Below, piece by piece: positions 35,329 to 45,201 of a stretch of DNA of 64,000 nt; the stretch's first letter is position 1, and every line of letters begins with the position of its first letter. A model generated the notes under the pieces. The model was not told where the DNA came from, made no database searches, and was given only the letters and a program-made list of their open reading frames with translations. The DNA is from an uncultured Clostridia bacterium (GTDB lineage: Bacteria > Bacillota > Clostridia > Christensenellales > Borkfalkiaceae). Made by a program: the position numbers and the translations under genes. The DNA is taken from the NCBI GenBank assembly GCA_934271245.1, contig CAKQQY010000007.1, positions 1 to 64,000 on the forward strand. The letters run 5' to 3'.

Positions 35329-35826
35329 TTAATACATTTCTTCTTCCGTTTTCGGAGTGTTTTTGCTTGCTATATACATAAGCAAAGGAACGGACAACGG
35401 TATTGCGCTTAAAAGTGTATACAAGCCTTCTTTTTCCACGTTCATCTTTCTGTATGCCTTTTTTACGCCGAACAGCAAACTTATTTCTATAAGCAGCGCG
35501 CACACGACGATTATAAGCAACATTATGGATTTAAGCGACAGTTTCGCGTTTTCGTCAAGCAGGTGTTCCTGACCCCAGAACAAATAAAAACACGCGAACA
35601 GTATTACCGCGAAAAAGGATATCATCATTCCGTGATACTTTTTCACCGGAATCGTGAGAACGGTAAACGTTCCCGTCAATTCGTTCTGAATTTTAAACGC
35701 CATAAACGGAACGAAACACAACGACGGCGTTTTATATCCGCACCTTTTCGCCATAAAATACACCCCGACGGAATACCATTCGATAAAACCGATAATCCCC
35801 GCCAGAACGTACAATAACCGTATCAT
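35329..35826 (-). CDS. Small polytopic membrane protein, unknown function
   Basis: 165 residues with four hydrophobic segments (about 1-25, 70-90, 105-128, 138-158) and a short acidic C-terminus (TPKTEEEMY). No known motif is recognised. Its ATG overlaps the stop of the solute-binding protein gene (TAATG), so it is translationally coupled and belongs to operon 2. A role as an accessory or stabilising subunit of the transporter can be imagined but is not supported by sequence. Confidence 0.75.
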   Translation of the reverse strand: MIRLLYVLAGIIGFIEWYSVGVYFMAKRCGYKTPSLCFVPFMAFKIQNELTGTFTVLTIPVKKYHGMMISFFAVILFACFYLFWGQEHLLDENAKLSLKSIMLLIIVVCALLIEISLLFGVKKAYRKMNVEKEGLYTLLSAIPLSVPLLMYIASKNTPKTEEEMY

Positions 35827-37445
35827 TATTTTTTACCGCCTAAACTCGTATATTTAAGATACATATCCCTGCAATACGTCGTGGACGACGTAATGAGCGA
35901 CGACTGAGCGTTTGCAAAACCGTTCCAGTCGGGATTGCTTTTCCCCATCCATATGGGCGACAAAATGTTGGACAGTTTTGATCTTTCGCTATAATAGTTG
36001 TTATTATTGAAATTACTTCTCAAAAAGTAATCTACGGTATCGTTTTCAAGATAGTTGGTAACGTTTCGCGCGGTTTCTATCCACGATTTTTCTTCTTCGG
36101 TGTAGTCGAAATAGGTAAGGTCTGATATTGCCTGATTCTCGACGAGCGACAAAATACCCGAATACGGCGAATTGATAAGGCTGTATTCTCCGAGATATTT
36201 ATACCCGTTTTCGCCAACCTTTTCCCAGTGCGTTCCTTCGATTCCGTATCTGCACAACAAGTAGTTGTTTACGTCGGAATACATCCAGTTTACGAATTTA
36301 ACGATGTTTTCCGCGTTTTCAGAGCCGCGGTATACCACCGCCCCGAACGTCGCCACGGAATTTCTCATAAAACCTTTGTCCGCGCCCGACGTTTTCGCTT
36401 TTTCCGCTTCCGCTTTATTTTTATAAAGGGCGCCTAAAACCGTGAATTCGGCTTCGGGATTCTGCTTTTTAGTCCGTCTTGCCACCGTTATGAGATGAGT
36501 AACGGTAGGATCTTGTACGAAGATACCCGTTTTTCCGCCGATAAAATCCACTTCGCCGTCGGCAAGGAATTTTTTATCCGCTTCCTTGGAAATAACTCCG
36601 CTTTGCGCCCAGCTGTTTTCCAGTTCCGCCACCTGACGATATTCCGTTTTTACCGCTCCCGGAACGATTATCTTTTGCCCGTTGCTTTCCATAATGCCGT
36701 CCGAATAGAACCCGGCGTCCAGTCCGTGCGCGCCTATAAGCCCCGCTTTTTCAAGGTCGAATATCGCGCCCGTAACGGCAAAGTTAAGGTTACGCGCTTC
36801 TTTCATCGCAAGAGCCATTTCTCCGAACGTTTCGAAATTATCGACGAGAGTTTTAGTCGTATCGGTCGCGTCGTCGGTGTAGCCGAGCGCGTTCATCCAG
36901 TCCTTTCTTACGAGTATACCGAATTTATAAGGATTGATTACGGAAGGAAACCCGAGAATCTTTGTGCCGTTATCCGAAGTTTTCATTCGGTTGAGCGCGT
37001 TGAAACGATTCCCGTCGGCGTCCGTCCATTTAGTGTATTTTACTATATTCGCCCCGTAACTCGTTATTCCCGAAGTAAGGTCGTAATAATAGTTATTGAC
37101 GAACATCCAGTCGTCTATTCCGTCGCCGCCGCCGGTATGCGAAACGACGATATCTATCTGCTGATTGGTAAATTTAGCGCCGAGGCTTTCTTTCATCGTT
37201 TTATCCGAAAAAACGACGTCGAAATCCAGAGAGATTCCCGTATCCGCTTTGAATTTATCCTGCACGGCGGTATACACCGCTTCTTCGTCCGAACCGCGCG
37301 ACCAACTGAATTCCGACGAACCGCCGGCGTATATTACTATTTTCGTCGCGCTCTCTTCTCCCGGATCGGGATTTTCGGGTCCCCCGCACCCTACGCATGA
37401 AAACAAAATCGCAATCGTCATAAGTACCGTAAGTAATTTTTTCAT
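35826..37445 (-). CDS. Extracellular solute-binding lipoprotein (LplA/family 1-like)
   Basis: A 539-residue lipoprotein (lipobox SCVGC, Cys20) of the family that partners LplB/LplC-type permeases. KIVIYAGGSSEFSW begins the mature fold. Typical are DIVVSHTGGGDG, LGFPSVINPYKFGILVRKDW and NIVKFVNWMYSDVN. A good AGAAAGGAGAAAAAG ribosome site precedes the ATG. It is the likely substrate receptor for the permeases encoded at 44344 and 45201, although four genes lie between them; all are on one transcript. Ligand unknown, presumably an oligosaccharide. Confidence 0.88.
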   Translation of the reverse strand: MKKLLTVLMTIAILFSCVGCGGPENPDPGEESATKIVIYAGGSSEFSWSRGSDEEAVYTAVQDKFKADTGISLDFDVVFSDKTMKESLGAKFTNQQIDIVVSHTGGGDGIDDWMFVNNYYYDLTSGITSYGANIVKYTKWTDADGNRFNALNRMKTSDNGTKILGFPSVINPYKFGILVRKDWMNALGYTDDATDTTKTLVDNFETFGEMALAMKEARNLNFAVTGAIFDLEKAGLIGAHGLDAGFYSDGIMESNGQKIIVPGAVKTEYRQVAELENSWAQSGVISKEADKKFLADGEVDFIGGKTGIFVQDPTVTHLITVARRTKKQNPEAEFTVLGALYKNKAEAEKAKTSGADKGFMRNSVATFGAVVYRGSENAENIVKFVNWMYSDVNNYLLCRYGIEGTHWEKVGENGYKYLGEYSLINSPYSGILSLVENQAISDLTYFDYTEEEKSWIETARNVTNYLENDTVDYFLRSNFNNNNYYSERSKLSNILSPIWMGKSNPDWNGFANAQSSLITSSTTYCRDMYLKYTSLGGKK

Positions 37446-37481
37446 CTTTTTCTCCTTTCTTCTCTTTTTTCGTTTCCGATA

Positions 37482-40400
37482 TTAACAATCGAAAATATCT
37501 TTTTTATATCCGTCGCCGAACGAAAACCCTTTATAGTTATCGTCGAAAATATCTTCCTTATATCCGTCTTCGAGCGGCGATCCTTTATAAAAATCGTTTT
37601 TCCAACCGTCGTCGGTATAATATTTCACCTTATCGAAATAAACCGTTCCTTTACAGTTTGCAATCTGAATACACGCGTAGCGGTCGCCCCTTGCGTCGTC
37701 TTCCGGAACTTCGTATTTTATTACGGCGACGTACCATCTGTTTGCCTTTACCGCGCCGTCTACCGCGTTACCCCTTTCGTCGTAAATGAAAATTCTCGTT
37801 TTATTGTTGTTTACGACTGCCGAAGTGTTTATCACGGCGCCTTTATGACCGACCCATTCGTACTTTCCGTCAACGACGTTATATAAGGGCGCGTAAATGC
37901 CTATCCGGTCGCTTTCGCCGCTTAAACAGAATTCGACGGTAACGTACTTAAACCCTTTTTCCGTCATATTCGCTCTCGCTTTGACCGCGTCCGCATTGAC
38001 TTTGGTAAACGAATGGTTGGTTTCGGCTACGTCGAGTTTATCGTTCCACAACGATCTGGGCGAAAAACGGTAAACCCCCGTCCTTCCGCATACGACTTCG
38101 CTCGTTTTTGCGTAATCTTCCGTCGAACCGGAATTCGCGCTCCACACGAGTTCTCCGCCGTCTTTTGCGAAACAGTTATCCCAGACGATAATTTTTACTT
38201 CGTCCGAAATCTTCTGCCCGTCTTTACCCGTAAAGGAATATCTTACCGTCGCTTCGCCGACTTTAAGCGGTAGTACTTTGCCGTTTTCCGTTTTTACGAC
38301 GTCCGCGCCTTCAGCAATTTCAACCGTCAAGCGATTTACTTCTAACGTTTCTCCGTCGGAAAACGCTTCTATTGACGGCGAATATTCTTCGGGTCTGTTT
38401 AGGTTTATATAGTAAACGTCTGATTTTATTCCGACGTAATCGGGCGGATAAACTTTTATTCCGCATTCCGTTTCGAGAACGCGACCGTCCTTTTCGACGG
38501 TTATCGTGAGAGTCGTTTCCCCTTTCTCAACGAGATTTATTTTTTTGCTCTGTTCGTCGAACCGCGCCACCGACTCGTCGGCGGACACCACGTTTCTGAC
38601 GACGTAATTTTCGATTACCCGCAAATTGTAATATACTTTGATTAAATCGGATACTTCGACCGTTCTTCCCGAGAACAGTACGTTATCGGTTACGTTTTCC
38701 GCCATAAGCTTCTGATTATAACCGTATTCCGCCGCAAAAGAAAAATCTTTGTAGTACGCAAAGTCGGTCAGATAAAATTCCGTCGCTTTAGTCGTCGTAA
38801 GATATACCGACGACTTATTTTTGCCGCCTATCGACACGACGACGTCGTACCGTTTATCGGGTTCTATCGCGCCGACCTGCGCGCCGTCGCAGAAAATTCT
38901 GACGCCAAAATTGCGCAAGTTACGGTTCGGTTCGAGAATAACGGCTTCGTTAGCACCCGCAAACGGATTAAAGACGTACAGAACGGGACTTCCGCTTTTA
39001 TACACGAAACCGAATTTCAGATACCTGAAATCGTACACCTGCACGGCTTTGCCCGTATCGTCGTGAACGGGTTTCAAGGCGTTAAGGTCGTTGAATTTCA
39101 GTTCGTTCGCGGCGGCGTTTTCCGACTTATATTTCATATAGTCCTTTCCGTCGTAAGTCGTCCGTTCGTATTCCACGAGTTTGGAAGATACCTTCTTAAA
39201 CTCGTTCAACCCCGCGATATATTTATTGTTATTGTTGCCGTCAACCGTCAACGTTCTTTCTTCTACGTCTATAAGACTTAAATCGGCGTTTTTAATCACG
39301 GCGTCGTCGTAATAGAATTTCAGCGAAGAAAGATAGGTTACGTCTCCGCAGAAGGTGTTGAGAATGAATAACGTTGCGTCGTCTACGCTGTTTATCGCTT
39401 TATCGAGAGCGTAGTACACGGTTACCCACTTATTGCTTACGAGAGTATTCGTAAACACGCCGTCGTTTTCGATAAAATAGGCGTCGGAATTAAGCGTCAT
39501 ATTAACGTTACAGTAATTGGAAACGCCGTATCTGCCTATCGACATTCCCTTTTCGCCCGTATAATAAACGTCGACGGAAATAAGCCTGTAACCCTGATTG
39601 AAAATATAGTTGTATTTATAACCAGACGCGTCGGTGGCGGTTTCGTTGAATCTGAGTTGAGAACCCCAAGCCGTCCACGCCTTATTATTTAAATTAGCGC
39701 ATTTTTCGTTGGTATAATATCTGTAAACGGAATTCCTTTTCCCTTCGGGGTCGGCGCTTTCTTCGTACACGACGGGATATTCGCCCGTTATCGACAATTC
39801 CGTCATAGCCTTTTCGATATAATTCGGGTGAACTTTTACGGTGATTTCTTTACTCAACGTTTCGTCGCCGTCTTTACACGTTACCCTTATTTTGGACTGC
39901 TCTTCTTTAACGACGGTCTTTGCGGTTACCGTGTTGCCGACCACTTCGACAAACTCTTCGCCCTCCGTGACGGTTATCGTCAATTCGGGGTTTTCGACCT
40001 TTTCCCCGTTCCGTACGTAATAAACGGCTATATCTTCGCTTCTGTTCTTTTTGGAATCTTCAAGCACGTCGTAAACGTCGATAACGTCGGACTCGGCGAA
40101 TAAATCGCTCGATTTATACACCGTAACTATTACCTGCGTAAATATTTCCGTTCCTTTCCACGAACAGTATATCGTACCTTTCGTCGATGCCCCTACGACT
40201 TTACCCACTAATTTACCGTCTACCACGCCCACGACCGTTTCGTCGTCGAATTCCGCGGTAAAAGTCTTGTCCGCCGCATACTTTTTACCCGCGTACGTTG
40301 CGGACAGAGAAAGTTCGGTCGGGCAGTCTTTATACAAGGATATTTCATAATAAGAATCAAACCCGATTTCTTTTATCGGACAATCGTCTACCGAAAGCGT

Positions 40401-40712
40401 CACCGTCGCGCCCTGATTTCTGACGATTACTTTGCACGAAACGCTTCCTTTATTCGTCGTTGCGGTAACCACCGCTTCCCCGACGACGCCTTGCGCGATA
40501 ACCGTTCCGTCGATTACCTTTACGACCCTTTCGTTATCCGACGACCACGAGATTCTGTCGTATTCGCCCGTTACTTCGAGCCGTTCTTCCGCGTAAATAT
40601 CGAGAACCGTCTCTTTACGATTTATTTTAACGGTTTCGGTTCCGCCGTTGCAAGCAAAAAACGCGCACGCGCATAACAATACGGCAAGAATAACGATAAC
40701 CCCGTTTCTCAT
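37482..40712 (-). CDS. Large Ig-like/beta-sandwich surface lipoprotein
   Basis: About 1076 residues after the lipoprotein signal (lipobox CAFFAC). Three or more Ig-like BIG2-type domains are visible (SWSSDNERVVKVIDGTVIA and repeats of VVDGKLVGKVVG). Beta-sandwich modules of about 170-190 residues share the pattern WNDK...KYVTVEFCL...GTVYFDKVKYY with the secreted protein at 50510. The C-terminus is a short tandem tail, SPLEDGYKEDIFDDNYKGF then GDGYKKDIFDC, ending in Cys. No enzyme motif is seen, so a glycan-binding surface protein is inferred. ATG 40712 (MRNGVIVI) is chosen because AAAGGGAACAAAG precedes it. Confidence 0.75.
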   Translation of the reverse strand: MRNGVIVILAVLLCACAFFACNGGTETVKINRKETVLDIYAEERLEVTGEYDRISWSSDNERVVKVIDGTVIAQGVVGEAVVTATTNKGSVSCKVIVRNQGATVTLSVDDCPIKEIGFDSYYEISLYKDCPTELSLSATYAGKKYAADKTFTAEFDDETVVGVVDGKLVGKVVGASTKGTIYCSWKGTEIFTQVIVTVYKSSDLFAESDVIDVYDVLEDSKKNRSEDIAVYYVRNGEKVENPELTITVTEGEEFVEVVGNTVTAKTVVKEEQSKIRVTCKDGDETLSKEITVKVHPNYIEKAMTELSITGEYPVVYEESADPEGKRNSVYRYYTNEKCANLNNKAWTAWGSQLRFNETATDASGYKYNYIFNQGYRLISVDVYYTGEKGMSIGRYGVSNYCNVNMTLNSDAYFIENDGVFTNTLVSNKWVTVYYALDKAINSVDDATLFILNTFCGDVTYLSSLKFYYDDAVIKNADLSLIDVEERTLTVDGNNNNKYIAGLNEFKKVSSKLVEYERTTYDGKDYMKYKSENAAANELKFNDLNALKPVHDDTGKAVQVYDFRYLKFGFVYKSGSPVLYVFNPFAGANEAVILEPNRNLRNFGVRIFCDGAQVGAIEPDKRYDVVVSIGGKNKSSVYLTTTKATEFYLTDFAYYKDFSFAAEYGYNQKLMAENVTDNVLFSGRTVEVSDLIKVYYNLRVIENYVVRNVVSADESVARFDEQSKKINLVEKGETTLTITVEKDGRVLETECGIKVYPPDYVGIKSDVYYINLNRPEEYSPSIEAFSDGETLEVNRLTVEIAEGADVVKTENGKVLPLKVGEATVRYSFTGKDGQKISDEVKIIVWDNCFAKDGGELVWSANSGSTEDYAKTSEVVCGRTGVYRFSPRSLWNDKLDVAETNHSFTKVNADAVKARANMTEKGFKYVTVEFCLSGESDRIGIYAPLYNVVDGKYEWVGHKGAVINTSAVVNNNKTRIFIYDERGNAVDGAVKANRWYVAVIKYEVPEDDARGDRYACIQIANCKGTVYFDKVKYYTDDGWKNDFYKGSPLEDGYKEDIFDDNYKGFSFGDGYKKDIFDC

Positions 40713-40731
40713 CTTTGTTCCCTTTACCATT

Positions 40732-42459
40732 TTAACACTGCTCCTTATCGGAAAACTCGCCGACGGTAACTCCGTCTATTTTGTATCCGTAATAATTTTC
40801 AAATCCGTCCGTATTTTTCGGAACGGTAACGCTTACGCCCTTCGTTATTGCCTTTTCGTCTTCGGAAGAAAGAACTATTCCGTTCCCCACGTTTATAAAA
40901 ACGTTGCCCGAGAAAACTCTGTCTTTTGCCATATCGTCCGTAAGTTTAAGTTCGGTTTCTTCTTCCGAATAAAAAACGTTATTTTTATAAACCAGATCGT
41001 AACAGTATTGCGATTTATCTTCCGTTTCCGCAAGACTTTGATTTTTTATCCCGTAATCCGCGACGACGAGATTGTTTTTCAGCAAAACGTTCTTAATCTC
41101 TCTCGCTATCGTCACGAATGCCGAACGGCGGTTATCTCTCTTATTGCCGTTATAAGCGAAAACGTTGTTAAAAACGTAATTACTGCCCCATTTACCGTTC
41201 GTTTTCTTTTCTTCGACGAGATTTCCGTTTTTATCGTACTTTCTGACGACCGTTCTGTTATTACACATAAGCAGTCCGCCGCCTTCGTTATGGTGCGAAT
41301 AATTATTGCAAAAGATAACGTTTCTGCAACAGTTATCGAGATCGAACCCCTGCGCGTCTTCAGAACCTTTTCGCATATAAGTGTTTCTCGCTTCGTTAAA
41401 CCTGAAAAGACAGTTATTGACGTTAAACACCCATATGCCGGCGTTCCAGTAGTTCTTTCTGCCGAGATAATTCGCGTATTCGGAAACGTTATTTTCTATA
41501 ACGCAGTTCTTTACCGAAGAAACCACTATCGCGTCGCCGCCGGCGCAAACGACTTTATTAAAAGAACATACTACGTTTTTATGCTCGTAATACCCTTCCG
41601 ATTTTTCGGGGTCGTTTTTTCTGCTACCCTTAATCGTTTTATTGAATCCGTAGCCGACGCCCGCTTTATCCGACCATCTGCTGTAAACGGTAATGCCCGT
41701 TCTCGCAACGTTTTCCACAACGTTATTTATTATATAAACGTTTTCAAACCAACTCGCGCCCTCTTTTTCCGTAGTCGCGTTCAGCATGATTATTCCGCCG
41801 TGGTTACGGAAACGGTACCGCCCGTACGTCTTTTTATCTTCTTCGAATTCGGGGCAGACCTTTTCGACGTCTATTAAATCGGGGTCGGTGTCTCTCGCCG
41901 CCTTTTCGTAATTCCATTCAAAATTTACGTCGTGAACGTAACAGTTTTTTACCGTTACGTTTTTAACCGCGCCTTTCCTTACGCAGGTAACGTAAATTCC
42001 CTGATACGCCTTTTTACCCGTGACTTCCAGCCCGTCGATAACGGTGTTGCTTTCGCAAAGACTGACCGCGCATTTTTCCCCGACGATTACGGGTTTATTA
42101 TCTCCGTCGCCGTACGACGACACTATAAGCGGCAATTTTTCTTTCGCCGAATATTCGGAAAGAGTAAAATCTTCATGAAAACACGCTCCTTTTTTCAGAA
42201 GTATGCGAAGTCCTTTTTTATAGTCGTGCGTTTTTATTATTCTTTCCGCTTCCCTCAACGTTTTTTTCGGGAAACGGATATCTTTTCCGTCGTTTTCGTC
42301 GTTTCCCGTTTCGGAATCGAAATAGCATGTTATATATTCGCCCGAATGCGGAATAACCGGGCTTTTAATTTTCATATCCGTTACTTTTTTCATCGACGGA
42401 AAAGACGCGACGAATTCTTTCAGGTTATCCCGATTGCAGGATTTAAGGTTTTCTTTCAT
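40732..42459 (-). CDS. Right-handed parallel beta-helix protein without signal peptide
   Basis: A 575-residue protein with a TGNDENDGKDIRFPKKTL motif, typical of the N-terminal cap of pectate-lyase-like/NosD-type beta-helix proteins. It then has many short repeating strands rich in Asn ladders (NCYVHDVNFEW, NNVVENVARTGI, SHHNEGGGLL). The sequence runs closely parallel to the lipoprotein at 42462 but lacks the export signal; the N-terminus is hydrophilic and the protein should be cytoplasmic. It is probably a polysaccharide lyase or glycosidase acting on imported oligosaccharide; no catalytic residues can be assigned with confidence. No strong ribosome site is visible; translation may be coupled to the upstream gene ending 2 bp earlier. 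Confidence 0.75.
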   Translation of the reverse strand: MKENLKSCNRDNLKEFVASFPSMKKVTDMKIKSPVIPHSGEYITCYFDSETGNDENDGKDIRFPKKTLREAERIIKTHDYKKGLRILLKKGACFHEDFTLSEYSAKEKLPLIVSSYGDGDNKPVIVGEKCAVSLCESNTVIDGLEVTGKKAYQGIYVTCVRKGAVKNVTVKNCYVHDVNFEWNYEKAARDTDPDLIDVEKVCPEFEEDKKTYGRYRFRNHGGIIMLNATTEKEGASWFENVYIINNVVENVARTGITVYSRWSDKAGVGYGFNKTIKGSRKNDPEKSEGYYEHKNVVCSFNKVVCAGGDAIVVSSVKNCVIENNVSEYANYLGRKNYWNAGIWVFNVNNCLFRFNEARNTYMRKGSEDAQGFDLDNCCRNVIFCNNYSHHNEGGGLLMCNNRTVVRKYDKNGNLVEEKKTNGKWGSNYVFNNVFAYNGNKRDNRRSAFVTIAREIKNVLLKNNLVVADYGIKNQSLAETEDKSQYCYDLVYKNNVFYSEEETELKLTDDMAKDRVFSGNVFINVGNGIVLSSEDEKAITKGVSVTVPKNTDGFENYYGYKIDGVTVGEFSDKEQC

Positions 42460-42461
42460 GA

Positions 42462-44339
42462 TTATTTCGAAAACGCCCCCACGTAACCGAAGGTCTGCAC
42501 CTTTTCGCCCGCAATATCTTTTCTTAAAGCGTAAAGATAAGGTTTACCCTTACTGAACGCGTCTTTATTCTTCGGTCTGTACGCGGCCACGTTATCGTAA
42601 CCTTTTACGTTTCCGTTATCGTCGATTTGCGGATCGAAATCGAAAATATTTTCGTTGCCGACGTAGATTTTCACTTCTTCGGAAAAATTGTAAAACGCGT
42701 TGTTGAAAAATTTATACGAAACGAGTTGGCTTGCCGTAAACAACGCCGAAGTCGGATTTTTACAGTAAAAAATATTGTTGGCAAAATTAAAATTTTCCGC
42801 TACCTGTTCGGGGTCAGGCTCGGTATGAACGACGCTTTGATTTTCTATTTCGGGGTCGAGAATTATTATATTGTTATCTATATATAAATCTTTAACCGCT
42901 CTTGCCGTGGTTATCAGCGCGGACGATTTACTATCCGCTTTGCTTCCGTTATACGCGAAAACGTTATTCGTTATATAGTTGTTTTCCCACTTGCCCATCG
43001 CAAGTTCGGTTTTTCCGCCGTTCCTGAAAGTTCCGTCGGCATTATAGTACACGAGATTTGTTTTGTTGTTACAGACGAGTATTCCGCCCCCTTCGTTATG
43101 GTGGGAATAATTATAACGGACGTACACGTTGCTGCACGCGTTGTCTATATCGAAACCTTGCGCGTCTTTCGCGCCGTTTCTCTTATAAGTATACGCCGCT
43201 TCGTTATACTGCATATAAGTGTTTCTTGCGCTGAACACCCATATACCCGCATTCCAGAAACCTACGCGGCCGAGAAAATTCGCGTGATACGACGTATTTC
43301 CGTCAAGGAAAGAATCTTCTATTCCCGACAAGACTATGGCGTCGCCGCCCGCGCATTCCACGTAATTACCGTTACACACGATATTCAGATGAGGATAATA
43401 ACCGACTTTCGTCAACGGATTATTAAATTCTCTCGAATCGGAAACGTATTTATTGTTACCGTAGCCGACGCCGGGTCTGTTCGCCCAGCGGTTCATAACG
43501 TAAATGCCCGTTCTCGCCACGTTTTCCACGCGGTTGTTGATTATATAAATATCTTCGAACCACGTCGCGTAGTCTTTGGAATTGTTTTCGAAAATTATTC
43601 CGCCGTAATATCTGTAATAATATCTGCCGTAACTTTTTCCGTCGCTTTTATAAAGCGGACAAACTTTTTCCAAATCTATTTCGTCGGGATTGGTTTCCGA
43701 CGCTTTGGTATCGTATTCCCAGTTAAAATTTATATCGTGTACGTAACAGTTTCTTATGGTGACGTTTTTTAACGCGCCCATAACTATCGGCGTAACGTAT
43801 ATCCCCTGAAAAGCGGTTTCCCCTGTGATTTCTATATTTTCAAACACAATATTTCCGCGTTTTATGCTTACCGCCGCGTTTATCGCCGTTTCCGAGCCGT
43901 ACCCCGAAATTACGGGATAGCCGTCGTTTTCATCGCCATATGCGCCCACGATAAGCGGATATTCTTCTTCCGCGTAGAAAACGCTTAAATTAAGGTTGCC
44001 GTTAAACACCGAACCCCTTTTTAAGAGAATACGCACGGGTTTTTCGTTTCTTTCCGTTTCTTCTTTCGCCACGCGCGATATTTCTTTAAGGCTCTTTTTC
44101 GGAAATTTTACGCTGCCGTTATTCGCGTCGTCGCCGTTTTCCGCGTCAAAATAGAACGTGACGTACTTACTTTGGTCTACTTCTTTTATAGTAGCCGAAG
44201 CCTCCTCCTGAAAAACGAGCGAATCGGTCGGGTTTTCGTCGTCGGGATTATTTCCGCACGCCGTCAGCGACGTAAAACACAAAACGATTCCGATTATTAC
44301 CACAAAAAATTTTCTTATAAACAATTTACTTTTTCTCAT
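42462..44339 (-). CDS. Right-handed parallel beta-helix lipoprotein, paralogue of 40732
   Basis: A 625-residue lipoprotein (lipobox LTAC, Cys about 28) with the same architecture as the following gene. It shows the cap motif ENGDDANNGSVKFPKKSL, then Asn-rich helix coils: NCYVHDINFNW, NNRVENVARTGI, SHHNEGGGIL, DAQGFDIDNAC. The two proteins align over nearly their full length and clearly arose by duplication, one staying outside, the other losing export. Pectate-lyase-like beta-helix enzymes and exo-acting glycosidases of this type cleave uronic-acid or arabinose/galactose-containing glycans. Activity is inferred only. A GGGGTAAAGAG ribosome site precedes ATG 44339. Confidence 0.78.
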   Translation of the reverse strand: MRKSKLFIRKFFVVIIGIVLCFTSLTACGNNPDDENPTDSLVFQEEASATIKEVDQSKYVTFYFDAENGDDANNGSVKFPKKSLKEISRVAKEETERNEKPVRILLKRGSVFNGNLNLSVFYAEEEYPLIVGAYGDENDGYPVISGYGSETAINAAVSIKRGNIVFENIEITGETAFQGIYVTPIVMGALKNVTIRNCYVHDINFNWEYDTKASETNPDEIDLEKVCPLYKSDGKSYGRYYYRYYGGIIFENNSKDYATWFEDIYIINNRVENVARTGIYVMNRWANRPGVGYGNNKYVSDSREFNNPLTKVGYYPHLNIVCNGNYVECAGGDAIVLSGIEDSFLDGNTSYHANFLGRVGFWNAGIWVFSARNTYMQYNEAAYTYKRNGAKDAQGFDIDNACSNVYVRYNYSHHNEGGGILVCNNKTNLVYYNADGTFRNGGKTELAMGKWENNYITNNVFAYNGSKADSKSSALITTARAVKDLYIDNNIIILDPEIENQSVVHTEPDPEQVAENFNFANNIFYCKNPTSALFTASQLVSYKFFNNAFYNFSEEVKIYVGNENIFDFDPQIDDNGNVKGYDNVAAYRPKNKDAFSKGKPYLYALRKDIAGEKVQTFGYVGAFSK

Positions 44340-44343
44340 CTCT

Positions 44344-45201
44344 TTACCCCTTTACCGACCCTACCATAATTCCGTTAGTAAAATATTTCTGAAAAAACGG
44401 AAACATTAACACCAACGGCAAAATCGATATAACCGTCGCCGCGTTTTTTAAAGTGTATAGCGGTTGTTCGTCGCCGAGCGACAAATATTTTTCTATCTGC
44501 GTAAACAATTTTCGAAGCGTATATTGAATCGTGTATAAATCTTCTTTTCCGTCAAGATAAAGCATTACGTCCATCCAACTGTTCCATTTGGAAACGAAAC
44601 AAATAAACACCGTAGTAACTATTACGGGTACGCTTACGGGTATCAGAACCTGAAACAATATTCTGAAATGATTCGCCCCGTCTATCACCGCAGCCTCCGT
44701 CATCGCGCGCGGTACCGAATAAAAATAGTTCCTGATAAGAAGTATGCAATAAACGCTTAGCGCTCCCGGTAAAATAATCGAAAAAACGTTACCGTACAAT
44801 CCTAATCTGCACACCACGAGATACGAAGGTATCGTTCCGGCAGAGAAAAACATAGTTACGACGAACAGAGTATTGAAAAATTTGTGCATCGGCATATCTT
44901 TTACGTGCAGAGCGTACGCCGTAAGCAGATGAACGCTCGTAGAAATCAACACCGTGACCGCCGAGACGATAACCGTATTAAGCAGCGATTTCATAACCTT
45001 GCTCTGCGCAAAAAACAGTTTGTACCCGTCAAGCGAAAACTGCTTTATTATCATAGAATAGCCGTCGTACCTGAAAACCCATTCGTCGGTAAGCGAACCC
45101 GTGAATATTATCCACAACGGAAGTATAAAAAGGAACACTATTAAAACGATTACTATCGCTCTTATAACGGATAAAAATACGTTCTTTTTGTCTTTTACCA
45201 T
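44344..45201 (-). CDS. Sugar ABC transporter permease, LplC/YtcP type
   Basis: A permease of about 285 residues with six hydrophobic segments, closest to the LplC/YtcP group that imports complex oligosaccharides. The EAA loop is AMTEAAVIDGANHFRILF. The C-terminus KYFTNGIMVGSVKG is a hallmark of this group. ATG 45201 with GAGGGG upstream is preferred; its A is the last base of the previous gene's TGA (TGATG), so it is coupled. It pairs with the unusual fused permease immediately upstream. No ATPase gene is present in the operon. Confidence 0.92.
   Translation of the reverse strand: MVKDKKNVFLSVIRAIVIVLIVFLFILPLWIIFTGSLTDEWVFRYDGYSMIIKQFSLDGYKLFFAQSKVMKSLLNTVIVSAVTVLISTSVHLLTAYALHVKDMPMHKFFNTLFVVTMFFSAGTIPSYLVVCRLGLYGNVFSIILPGALSVYCILLIRNYFYSVPRAMTEAAVIDGANHFRILFQVLIPVSVPVIVTTVFICFVSKWNSWMDVMLYLDGKEDLYTIQYTLRKLFTQIEKYLSLGDEQPLYTLKNAATVISILPLVLMFPFFQKYFTNGIMVGSVKG

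Noticed and set aside
40648..41877. Long open frames antisense to glycan genes, for example about 409 codons here and 301 codons at 36495-37400
   Set aside because: They mirror the frame of strongly supported genes on the other strand, lack ribosome sites, and have Arg/Phe/Tyr/Val-rich compositions expected from reading GNC-biased genes backwards.
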